Positions 1 to 6,631 of a stretch of DNA of 34,920 bases are shown piece by piece (positions within the stretch are counted from its first letter, which is position 1; each line of letters starts with the position of its first letter). The notes under the pieces were generated by a model. That model saw only the letters and a program-made list of their open reading frames with translations, searched no databases and was not told the origin of the DNA. A program made the position numbers and the translations under genes. The DNA is from a bacterium (GTDB lineage Bacteria; Patescibacteriota; Minisyncoccia; Phycocordibacterales; GCA-002787175), in the NCBI GenBank assembly GCA_030689285.1, contig JAUYJM010000009.1, positions 1-34,920 on the forward strand, in the 5' to 3' direction.

Positions 1-86
1 TTGCCTGACTGCTTCATAAGAGCGTCCACAAGAGTGGTTTTGCCGTGGTCAACGTGAGCGATAATTGCTATATTGCGAATTTCCAT
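1..86 (-). CDS. typA: TypA/BipA ribosome-associated GTPase, N-terminal fragment
   Basis: The first 28 codons of a translational GTPase run off the left edge of the window. The peptide begins MEIRNIAIIAHVDHGKTTL and continues VDALMKQSG. This is the P-loop (G1) region in the form typical of TypA/BipA, a ribosome-binding GTPase with roles in 50S assembly and stress adaptation. The KTTLVDALMKQSG continuation fits TypA better than LepA (which reads KSTLADRML, as in the lepA gene of this window), EF-Tu or EF-G. The ATG is preceded directly by a T-rich tract after a hairpin, with no Shine-Dalgarno. Only the N-terminus is visible, so domain completeness cannot be judged. Confidence 0.85.
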   Translation of the reverse strand, partial: MEIRNIAIIAHVDHGKTTLVDALMKQSG

Positions 87-114
87 AAAATAAAAGAAAA
101 GCCCATCCGGGCTT
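87..114 (-). promoter_or_regulatory. terminator-like hairpin abutting the typA start codon
   Basis: Read on the minus strand, AAGCCC-GGAT-GGGCTT is followed by TTTCTTTTATTTT and then directly by the typA ATG. A GC stem followed by a U-rich run is the form of an intrinsic terminator, but its position inside the typA leader suggests an attenuator. The preceding minus-strand gene already has its own terminator at 352-387. Regulation is inferred. Confidence 0.4.
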
Positions 115-182
115 GTTTCTCTTCCATTTAATCATTAAAACTGTTATTTGGCAAGCACAACGTAAATAAGCACCCCAATTTA

Positions 183-277
183 AAGGAAGTATCGCCTCTT
201 GGGCGGGGAGGGCTTTTTTCTCCCTTTCGTAAAGGGAGTACCCGAGTCGGCGAGGGGGAGGGATTTCTAAATCCTCC
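183..277. repeat. copy of a dispersed composite intergenic repeat
   Basis: The spacer between typA and the next gene (87-403) holds no gene that I can support. It contains CTCCCTTTCGTAAAGGGAG, a small palindrome, then AGTACCCGAGTCGGCGAG and GGGGGAGGGATTT. The same blocks recur at 1514-1735 and, in reverse complement, at 30100-30180. The flanking 278-350 is AT-rich with no clear signal. Confidence 0.7.
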
Positions 278-351
278 GTCATCAGAATCTCTCAATTCCA
301 TTCGAGATAAATAACCACCCCTCTCCCATTTCTATATATATTTAATCATAA

Positions 352-387
352 AAAAACCCGCCGCAACTCTCGTTGCTAAGCGGGTTT
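352..387 (-). terminator. intrinsic terminator of the 404-919 gene
   Basis: On the minus strand AAACCCGC...GCGGGTTT forms an 8-bp stem around an 18-nt apical part that can itself pair (GCAAC/GTTGC). It is followed by a T run and lies 17 nt after the stop codon at 404-406. Confidence 0.85.
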
Positions 388-403
388 GGGGTTGCGACAC
401 CCT

Positions 404-919
404 CTACTCTTCGTACTGACACTGACAGAACTCTGGCAAAAGTCCGCAGTTCGGACATTCTTCGTTGGCATGCTCCAGCCATAAGGGAATTTCTTCTTCC
501 TCGTGACATGGTAGTCCCATTTGTGGAACTTCAAGTGTGTGGTCGTCATCGTCCGGAGTGCAGGTGCACTTTGAACCAAACTCCCCACAATCTTGGCACG
601 GCCATTCGTTCGCTAACTCCTCGTAATAGAGCTCTTCTGCTCTTTCATTTTCGAGGGCTTCTGCTTCGGACTTTTTCTCGATCCATGCTTTAGCTAATGC
701 TTGGCTTTCTTCGCATTTGCGCAGCTCTTCTTCGAGATCGATCGGCTGGCGATGCTCTTTCTCTGGCAGTTGATCATCGGTCGCTGGATTAATCCATTGA
801 CGCAACTCTTCATCTGTAAGAGTGGAGTACCACTTTTCAATCTGCCTGTCTGATCTGTAGTTTTTGCAAACTTGAACTAATTTTTGTACTTTTTCAACGA
901 GCCATTTGGTGATAGACAT
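404..919 (-). CDS. hypothetical acidic protein with C-terminal paired CxxC (zinc-ribbon-like) motifs
   Basis: I do not recognise this 171-residue family. The N-terminal half is predicted helical and strongly charged: MSITKWLVEKVQKLVQ, then an E/K/R-rich stretch at about residues 55-105. The C-terminal part has two cysteine clusters, CQDCGEFGSKCTC near residues 108-120 and CPNCGLLPEFCQC near 155-167, each in CxxCx5-6CxC form and able to bind zinc, separated by a DDDDH/EEEE acidic linker. There is no signal peptide or membrane segment, so it is probably cytoplasmic. Start choice is supported by AAAGGA ending five nt before the ATG. The gene stands alone, with a near-consensus promoter (1097-1125), a structured leader of about 170 nt and its own terminator. 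This dedicated transcription unit suggests individual regulation. A nucleic-acid or ribosome contact is possible but is only a guess from the zinc motifs. Confidence 0.75.
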   Translation of the reverse strand: MSITKWLVEKVQKLVQVCKNYRSDRQIEKWYSTLTDEELRQWINPATDDQLPEKEHRQPIDLEEELRKCEESQALAKAWIEKKSEAEALENERAEELYYEELANEWPCQDCGEFGSKCTCTPDDDDHTLEVPQMGLPCHEEEEIPLWLEHANEECPNCGLLPEFCQCQYEE

Positions 920-1090
920 AATATTCCTTTGTTTTTACCAACGTGATTGTCGGTAATTTAAGAAATACCCATTCTTTCTTGCACCCTTTATGGGGTGTGG
1001 GAGAATGCTATCTCGGTTGCCGCCGTACCCAGTAATGGCAACTTTGTCTTCCTCAAACCCGGGAAGTAGGATAGATACTTAATAACACCT
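920..1090 (-). promoter_or_regulatory. structured 5' leader (riboswitch-like or autoregulatory) of the zinc-ribbon gene
   Basis: Between the promoter and the AAAGGA ribosome site lie about 170 nt that can fold into three successive hairpins (plus-strand coordinates): CTTCC 1048-1052 with GGAAG 1062-1066, GTTGCC 1016-1021 with GGCAAC 1037-1042, and CATTCT 970-975 with AGAATG 1002-1007, which encloses CACCC 982-986 with GGGTG 993-997. I could not match it to a riboswitch class that I know. The helices are seen; regulation is inferred. Confidence 0.45.
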
Positions 1091-1096
1091 TTCTTT

Positions 1097-1125
1097 ATTA
1101 TACACCTTCTGTGCAAATTTGTCAA
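1097..1125 (-). promoter_or_regulatory. consensus sigma-70-type promoter
   Basis: On the minus strand TTGACA (1125-1120), a 17-nt spacer and TATAAT (1102-1097) match the housekeeping consensus exactly. It drives the leader and gene that end at 404. Confidence 0.9.
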
Positions 1126-1148
1126 TGATTAGTGAAGTGCGGAGAATT

Positions 1149-1432
1149 AAAAAAATGGCTCTGTTCTGTTGCAGGCAGAAGCAGAGCCACATAACCATCC
1201 CGAGATGGTTGTTTCCGTCCACATAACCGGAAGAGCGCCCCGAATCATTGGGAATCTTGCTTGGTTATTGGACGGCAATCAAAGCTGGGGACATCCGCGA
1301 ACTCAACTCAACCTTGAGGTCTTGTCTTCGCGTTTTGTCGGCCGTGTGGGGCTGGCCTAACCTTCACAGACATTTCCTCTTCAACCAGAAAAAAGGTTGA
1401 GGAGCTCAGTCGCGGAGGCCCCAGCTAAATCT
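1149..1432 (-). ncRNA. independently transcribed structured RNA, class unknown
   Basis: A unit of about 284 nt has its own promoter (1439-1466) and ends in a strong terminator, and no frame encodes a convincing protein. Plus-strand coordinates of the helices: a rod made of 1283-1290/1419-1426 (AGCTGGGG/CCCCAGCT), 1295-1300/1410-1415 (CCGCGA/TCGCGG) and 1307-1313/1395-1401 (CTCAACC/GGTTGAG), with internal loops; a second domain of 1215-1220/1270-1275 (CCGTCC/GGACGG) and 1223-1228/1263-1268; a small hairpin 1193-1199/1204-1210; and a terminator stem 1157-1163/1182-1188 followed by seven U. The long rod with internal loops recalls 6S RNA, but the length and the extra domains do not fit well. I see no tmRNA ends, no SRP Alu/GGAA signature and no proper RNase P conserved regions. 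Confidence 0.65.
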
Positions 1433-1438
1433 TTTAAG

Positions 1439-1466
1439 ATAATAAACCTTCCTGTTTTTTTGTCAA
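1439..1466 (-). promoter_or_regulatory. promoter of the structured RNA
   Basis: On the minus strand TTGACA (1466-1461), a 16-nt spacer and TATTAT (1444-1439) lie about 7 nt before the predicted RNA 5' end. Confidence 0.8.
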
Positions 1467-1482
1467 CTTATATGTCAGTAAC

Positions 1483-1735
1483 CCCTCACACCTGCCGAAG
1501 AACGGCTTTTATTCTCCCTTTCGTAAATCCTCCGTCTCGCAGACTCGCCACCTCCTTTAACAAAGGAGGAATAAAGAAGAGCCGAGGAATTTATTCTCCC
1601 TTTCGTAAAGGGTGAGGAAGCGAACACTTGGAGCTTCCGCAAGGATGGAGCGCGACGGCGCGAGTCAGGCCCGAAAGATTTTTCCAGCCAGAAAAATACT
1701 TTTGGGTACCCGAAGGGGGAGGGATTTTTAAATCC
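1483..1735. repeat. composite intergenic repeat cluster
   Basis: This spacer has no gene that I can support. It starts with AACCCCTCACACCTGCCG, continues with CTCCTTTAACAAAGGAG (palindromic) and CTCCCTTTCGTAAAGGG, then a block of about 90 bp at 1610-1705 (GTGAGGAAGCGAACACTTGG ... CCAGCCAGAAAAATACT). That block occurs in reverse complement at about 29985-30085 with only a few differences. It ends with GGTACCCGAAGGGGGAGGGA, as at 228-263. Confidence 0.75.
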
Positions 1736-1829
1736 TATTCGCCCCCAAATCAATCCACATTTTTGTTTGCCGATTTTGGGGCGGGGGTGGTACAATAGTT
1801 GGTATCGGGGGGTACCGGCTTATAAACCC

Positions 1830-2032
1830 ATGTCCTACCTTCCAAAGAAGGCAAAACCTTACAAAAAACGAAAACTTCAGTTAATTTTATGACACAAGTC
1901 CTGACGTTACAATACGAGAGAGAGAGAGAGAGAGAGTAAAAAATACCCCGAAGAACACCATCCCAGTAGTAAAGTGGAACTTACTACGGGACGAGAAGCT
2001 GTCTACGAGGCCGGTTCACAGGGTCTTTGCTT
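1830..2032 (+). pseudogene. decayed HNH-endonuclease-like reading frame
   Basis: From ATG 1830 the frame reads MSYLPKKAKPYKKRKLQ, passes two TGA codons (1890-1892 and 1902-1904), then a GA repeat, and continues in the same frame with VVKWNLLRDEKLSTRPVHRV. The pattern WxxLRdekLstrP resembles the start of the small phage/mobile HNH domain (WrkLRxxxLxxxPLC), but the expected cysteines and the HNH core do not follow. An extended -10 (TGGTACAAT, 1788-1796) lies upstream. The reading frame is seen; the family link is a weak inference from a short motif. It could instead be the untranslated leader of the next gene. Confidence 0.3.
1916..1936. repeat. (GA)10 dinucleotide microsatellite
   Basis: Ten uninterrupted GA units plus a final G, upstream of the secreted wall-binding protein and inside the decayed frame. 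Tracts like this are prone to slipped-strand length change. Confidence 0.95.
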
Positions 2033-2092
2033 ACCCGAAAGCGAATGTAGCGCACTCCGCTACTTCGGTGTTTTCAAATGTCTCCGTTAAGT

Positions 2093-2115
2093 CACCGTTT
2101 TTGCGGTGCTTTTTG
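2093..2115 (+). terminator. possible short intrinsic terminator upstream of the secreted protein
   Basis: CACCG-TTTTTG-CGGTG is followed by CTTTTTG. The stem is only 5 bp, so termination may be weak. It would separate the upstream decayed unit from the gene that starts at 2130. Confidence 0.45.
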
Positions 2116-2129
2116 TTACATATTGGTGT

Positions 2130-5100
2130 ATGAAATACAACCACTCTATTAAAATTACTCTCTCCATTCTTGTCACGATTCTCGGTGTTGCATTTTTTCT
2201 GCCAGAAACTACGTATGCCGCGACGGGGGATATCACAGCGGTGCGAATTACTCCTCATAGTGGAATCACAGACGGCTGGATGGCAGAGATAGACATAGAG
2301 GGCTTTGTGACGGGAGGGTCTGCGAACTACGGACTGGAAGAAGATGCTGATGCCAATACCATAGACAGCGACCCGGCGAACGCTAAAGTCATTTTGACGG
2401 GAACTTCTCCCGGATATAATACATCCGGAGTACTTGGGACAATCAGTCGCACGGTATATGGTACGAAAACAATCCGCAAACCGTATCCCGACAATACTTC
2501 AAGTGATCATTCCGCCATGGAAGAAGCCGAATCCGGAGGCACTCTCACTATCAAAGTCGCTCTCTCTGAATTCATCTATGACGAGGACACAGTTACCATC
2601 TCAATCTCCAATGGTTGGTACACAGACAGTGGAGCCGGAGGCACGAGTGGCACAAGTAACGCGGTGACCAATCTGGCAGTCACAAACAGCTCCGCGCTTT
2701 CATATCCCAAAACCATCGGCCGTTGGGCATGGCCCGGCTATGACCGAGTAACTGATGATTTTCTTGTTGAGGCCGTGATATTTCACAAATTTGCTCAAAA
2801 TGGCAAACCAGTGGCAGCAGTTGCTTTTGAAGCAAGTGACCAAAGTGGCAACACGGTTTATGCCACTACTACAGCCATGACAATAACCACGAGGACAGGC
2901 GATGCCAATGTCGTCCTTGTCTACGCCGCCACCATGGACATTGACGCTCTTACTCAAGGTGATGTTATTGATGTCAATTTCAAAGCGTATCCCTGGGTAG
3001 GAAATGCTGACTCAACTTTGGATTCACGCACAACTGCCGATGGTTTTGCACAGCCAGACGAACGCCTTGGTCCTTTACACTTTTTGAATGACAAAAGTGG
3101 AACATATGGCATTGGTTATGCTTTGGTATCAACTAACGGAGATGACAGCACCGGCACGGTCTATTCATCTCAAGTTGCCGCAGAAGCAGGAAACGCTTTT
3201 TTAACCATAGGGGGAGCAGGGGCGGCATTAAAGACATATCACAATACTAACCACAGCAGAAACAATGCCGGCGGAGGCATCATACTTCTCGCAGAAGGAG
3301 ACCATGCGTATCCCGGAACGCTCCCGGCTTCAGACCTTGGAACCGCTATGGATACATGGCTTATCATCAAGCCAGCTTCAACAGCAGAAAGACCCAATAC
3401 AAAAATCAGTCAAGGTGCCGGTCTTTCAGACACGCTAAAAGCGCTCCGAGTGAAAGTTGAGGGTATGACTTTGAGTCCGAGTGTTTCTTCAGGCAGTCAC
3501 AGCGGTTTTCGTGGGCGTCCAACAACAGATTCTTTATGGCTTCATAACAATACAATCAACGCGACTTCAAGCAATCCACTTCGCGGATGGATGACACTAT
3601 ATGCTACACAAAATGCCGTTACGGCTCTGACGAATGGTTTTATCGCTAATGTCGGAACTGTCAGGGGACCATTTGCGCTGGTGCGTGGCAATGATTCTAC
3701 CCCGCTTGTTACAAGTCATTTATACACGGTGCTGGGTAACAAGAATGTAACAAGCACGTTTCTTGAAGGATTTACATCACAAGCAGTAACCGTTTTAGGT
3801 ATGGCGACAAGTACCAATGCCATTTTCGCTTTCAATAGCATATATAACATGACTGGTTATGTGATCTGGTCGCAAGAGGACTCCACAGGGTTGGCCATAG
3901 TACAAAATGTCTTTGAGCGTGTTGCGGGTAATGATACTGGTGTCATGAATTTAAGTACTGGTACGGCCACGACTTCAAATGTTGTTGTCTGGCATAATAC
4001 CTTTACCGGAGACCGTCATCAGTGGGGGTACAATGACGAAGGTACTAAAAGCACCGCTAAATTGAATTGGGGGGAAAAGTTTAACATTTTTACTGAAAAA
4101 GGACAAAAAACCGACACATATGGACTTGAACCCAATGGGGTTCGTGTAGGTAATTGGCCGCTGGTGAATGGAGTTGGTTACATTGGAAATAAGAGTTTAA
4201 CAAGCTCTTTTGAGTGTGATTTTTGCGGACTTTTCGCTCAATGGGGGCCGACAGGTTCGTATTTAACATCTGGATTTACTAATGATAAGTCCAAAAATAC
4301 CGGATCAAATGACGGAGATGGGGATTATACGCTTACGGCGACTTCCAATTCAATTGACTCGGCCACAACAACATCTTCTTTTTACCAACTCCTCCCCTAC
4401 GACTTCCTCGGCAACCCCATCTACGGCTCTCCCGACTCCGGCGCCTACGAATACCAGCCACCCTACACCATGGGCACGCACAATGTTGCCACCTCATCTG
4501 TTGTTCGTATGTATGGCGATGAAAAATGGAGAGTGAAAACTGCCACAACCACAAGCGGCACGGCAGACCTTTCCATCACCATCCCCGGAAGCGACACCTC
4601 CGAATGGCTGGATGTAGAGGTCTCCCTTTGGAACACAAGTGGCACATATCAAAAAACCTGGACGGAGATGAGCAGTACGACGGGACTGACCAATACCGTC
4701 CATGTAGTTGGAGACCTACAAGCCAACAATTACTACACTGTCTCTGTTGATGGTGTTGCCGGCTCAAACATCACCGGAGACGACTGTACATCAGGCGTCT
4801 GTCTTTCCAACGGCTCCGGAGAGATTACTTTTACCTACACAGGCACCTACTCCGAACACGAGTTTGATATCACTGACGAAACCGCTCCCACCATCACCAA
4901 CGTCTCCTCCGACAAAGCCAACGGCACCTACACCACAGACGAGGTCATAGACATTGATATCACATTCTCCGAAACCGTAACCTCCACCGGAAACGTAACA
5001 GTAACATTAGATACAGGGCAAACCTGCACCTTTACTGTTACAGACAGCGCAACTGGCACCTGTAACTACACCGTGGTAGCAGACGACTCATCTTCTGATT

Positions 5101-6284
5101 TAACCGTCTCCACCATAACGGGAACAATAGAAGACAGCGCGGGAAACGCTATGACTAATTTTGTACCTACGACGAACCTTGCCGCAAACAAAGCCATTGT
5201 CATTGACACTGGCACTCCCGTCCTCTCCGCCGGCTCCCCATCGGGAGAGCAATCGGCAGGCACCACCTCGGTAACTCTCTCCCTCACCACCAATGAATCA
5301 GCCCTCTGTAAATACGGCACAACCGCAAGCACCGCCTATGCTTCCATCGCCAACACATTCTCCGCCACCTCCACTTCACATTCAACCACCATCTCGGGCC
5401 TCACAAACGCCACTTCCTACTCCTACTACATCCGCTGTCAGGACGCCGGAGGAAACACCAACAGTAGCGACTACACCATTTCATTCTCGGTAGCTGCCGC
5501 GGCTTCAAGCGCCGCTTCCGGTAACTCCGCGCCGGGGAGTGTAGGTATAGGTAAGTCCAACCTGCCTCCACCTCGTCTCCAGATAATCTACCCCGACGGC
5601 ACCGTCGTCTATTTGGACGAAGATGCTCCAAGTCCTGAAACAGACACAGGAGCTGCACCCAGAGATACCTCGCCGTCTACAGGGGACTCTGCGATTCCTG
5701 TAATCTCTCCCTCCTTTACTAAAGCCATGAGCTTCGGAGATGAGAATGATGATGTGCGCCGTCTCCAAACCCTCCTTGCAGAAGACCCCGACATATACCC
5801 AAGAGGACTCATCACCGGCTACTTTGGGTCGCTCACTGAAGCGGCGGTCCAACGCTTTCAAGTGAAGTACGGCATCACCGACCAAGGCACTCCTCTGACC
5901 ACCGGATACGGCCTTGTGGGACCAAAGACCAGAGAAAAGTTGGAAGAGGTCTTTGGAAACTTAACAGTCGCCCCTCTAACGGGAGCTTCCCCCGTTCTCA
6001 CTGCATCTTCCTTCACCCGCGACCTCAAACTCGGCGATTCAGGCGATGATGTCAAGGCCCTCCAGCAGTACTTAAACTGCGTTGGCTTTACTATTTCAAG
6101 TGAAGGACCCGGCTCTTCCGGAAATGAGACAAACTATTTCGGTTCCCTGACTAAAGCGGCTCTTGTGGCATTCCAAAACGCTTTTGCTGATGAGATTCTC
6201 GCTCCACTCAATCTTTCAGAAGGCACGGGATACTTTGGAGAAAGAACGAGGAAGGGGATGGAAGGGTATCGGTGTAGTCGGTAG
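2130..6284 (+). CDS. large secreted cell-wall-binding protein (beta-helix-like, Ig-like and two peptidoglycan-binding domains)
   Basis: 1384 residues from ATG 2130. A signal peptide is clear: MKYNHSIK, then a hydrophobic run, and a likely cleavage after TYA-30. A GTG at 2106 is in frame, but the eight extra codons would spoil the signal peptide. Residues ~40-250 are beta-rich; ~280-770 look like a right-handed beta-helix with repeated N-rich turns (HNNTINA, FNSIYN, WHNTFTG); ~900-1020 resemble a bacterial Ig-like domain that starts at DETAPTITNVSS; ~1030-1120 resemble a fibronectin-III fold. After a P/S linker come two peptidoglycan_binding_1 domains near 1200-1280 (GDENDDVRRLQTLL ... YFGSLTEAAVQRFQ) and 1297-1384 (GDSGDDVKALQQYL ... 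YFGSLTKAALVAFQ). The protein is exported and probably held on the wall by these domains. The beta-helix might be a polysaccharide-active or adhesive surface; no catalytic residues were assigned. The gene stands alone. Confidence 0.85.
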   Translation: MKYNHSIKITLSILVTILGVAFFLPETTYAATGDITAVRITPHSGITDGWMAEIDIEGFVTGGSANYGLEEDADANTIDSDPANAKVILTGTSPGYNTSGVLGTISRTVYGTKTIRKPYPDNTSSDHSAMEEAESGGTLTIKVALSEFIYDEDTVTISISNGWYTDSGAGGTSGTSNAVTNLAVTNSSALSYPKTIGRWAWPGYDRVTDDFLVEAVIFHKFAQNGKPVAAVAFEASDQSGNTVYATTTAMTITTRTGDANVVLVYAATMDIDALTQGDVIDVNFKAYPWVGNADSTLDSRTTADGFAQPDERLGPLHFLNDKSGTYGIGYALVSTNGDDSTGTVYSSQVAAEAGNAFLTIGGAGAALKTYHNTNHSRNNAGGGIILLAEGDHAYPGTLPASDLGTAMDTWLIIKPASTAERPNTKISQGAGLSDTLKALRVKVEGMTLSPSVSSGSHSGFRGRPTTDSLWLHNNTINATSSNPLRGWMTLYATQNAVTALTNGFIANVGTVRGPFALVRGNDSTPLVTSHLYTVLGNKNVTSTFLEGFTSQAVTVLGMATSTNAIFAFNSIYNMTGYVIWSQEDSTGLAIVQNVFERVAGNDTGVMNLSTGTATTSNVVVWHNTFTGDRHQWGYNDEGTKSTAKLNWGEKFNIFTEKGQKTDTYGLEPNGVRVGNWPLVNGVGYIGNKSLTSSFECDFCGLFAQWGPTGSYLTSGFTNDKSKNTGSNDGDGDYTLTATSNSIDSATTTSSFYQLLPYDFLGNPIYGSPDSGAYEYQPPYTMGTHNVATSSVVRMYGDEKWRVKTATTTSGTADLSITIPGSDTSEWLDVEVSLWNTSGTYQKTWTEMSSTTGLTNTVHVVGDLQANNYYTVSVDGVAGSNITGDDCTSGVCLSNGSGEITFTYTGTYSEHEFDITDETAPTITNVSSDKANGTYTTDEVIDIDITFSETVTSTGNVTVTLDTGQTCTFTVTDSATGTCNYTVVADDSSSDLTVSTITGTIEDSAGNAMTNFVPTTNLAANKAIVIDTGTPVLSAGSPSGEQSAGTTSVTLSLTTNESALCKYGTTASTAYASIANTFSATSTSHSTTISGLTNATSYSYYIRCQDAGGNTNSSDYTISFSVAAAASSAASGNSAPGSVGIGKSNLPPPRLQIIYPDGTVVYLDEDAPSPETDTGAAPRDTSPSTGDSAIPVISPSFTKAMSFGDENDDVRRLQTLLAEDPDIYPRGLITGYFGSLTEAAVQRFQVKYGITDQGTPLTTGYGLVGPKTREKLEEVFGNLTVAPLTGASPVLTASSFTRDLKLGDSGDDVKALQQYLNCVGFTISSEGPGSSGNETNYFGSLTKAALVAFQNAFADEILAPLNLSEGTGYFGERTRKGMEGYRCSR

Positions 6285-6580
6285 GTAAACGCGTTAATAC
6301 GGAGGCGTAATACGGAGGCGTTGCCTCCGTATGACAATCAAATCTCGAAATTTTCAATGCCACAAACTCGTGAGCAGTGTTCGCCCCTCCTTGCTTGCTT
6401 TCTTGTTTGAAAATTGACTCATTGTAAATTGATTGAAAATTGTAAATTGTAAAATTGAAAATTCCCTCGCCTCTTTCCATACATCCCCCCAAGGCACCCC
6501 CTTTGCTCCACCGCTAAGCTTGGGCGACATGCGGTATGAAAGGGGGAATAGGAGGAAAAAATCCTCCGTCACATAAGAGT
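6285..6580. repeat. repeat-filled spacer before lepA
   Basis: It contains ACGGAGGC repeated three times, the last as a hairpin (ACGGAGGC-GTT-GCCTCCGT), then an AT-rich block of GAAAATTGTAAATTG repeats like that at 20585-20975. A further block at 6496-6550 (CCCCCTTTGCTCCACCGCTA ... GCGGTATGAAAGGGGGAATA) is the reverse complement of 29803-29860. GGAGGAAAAAATCCTCC forms a hairpin at 6551-6567. I see no gene. Confidence 0.7.
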
Positions 6581-6631
6581 ATGACACGAGAGGAGTTTTT
6601 TAAAGACGGATTTTCTGGTATTGTGTGTCGT

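Noticed and set aside
373..693. Plus-strand ORF of 106 codons opposite the zinc-ribbon gene
   Set aside because: It is the shadow of 404-919 minus, which has the promoter, Shine-Dalgarno, terminator and cysteine motifs.
1149..1432. Assignment of the structured RNA as RNase P, tmRNA or SRP RNA
   Set aside because: A GAGGAAAT and an ACAGAA string are present, but not in the RNase P context (no proper P4 pairing). No tmRNA tRNA-like ends and no SRP GGAA apical loop are visible.
1830..1904. TGA recoded as glycine (as in SR1/Gracilibacteria), making 1830-2132 a real gene
   Set aside because: TGA is the natural stop of the ftsB-like gene (three nt before a tRNA) and of the glycosyltransferase, and no conserved protein here has an internal TGA.
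6536..6631. Upstream in-frame ATGs (6536, 6581) as the start of lepA
   Set aside because: They lie in intergenic repeat DNA and add residues unlike any LepA. ATG 6632 gives the conserved MRNIRNF start and has an extended -10 just before it.
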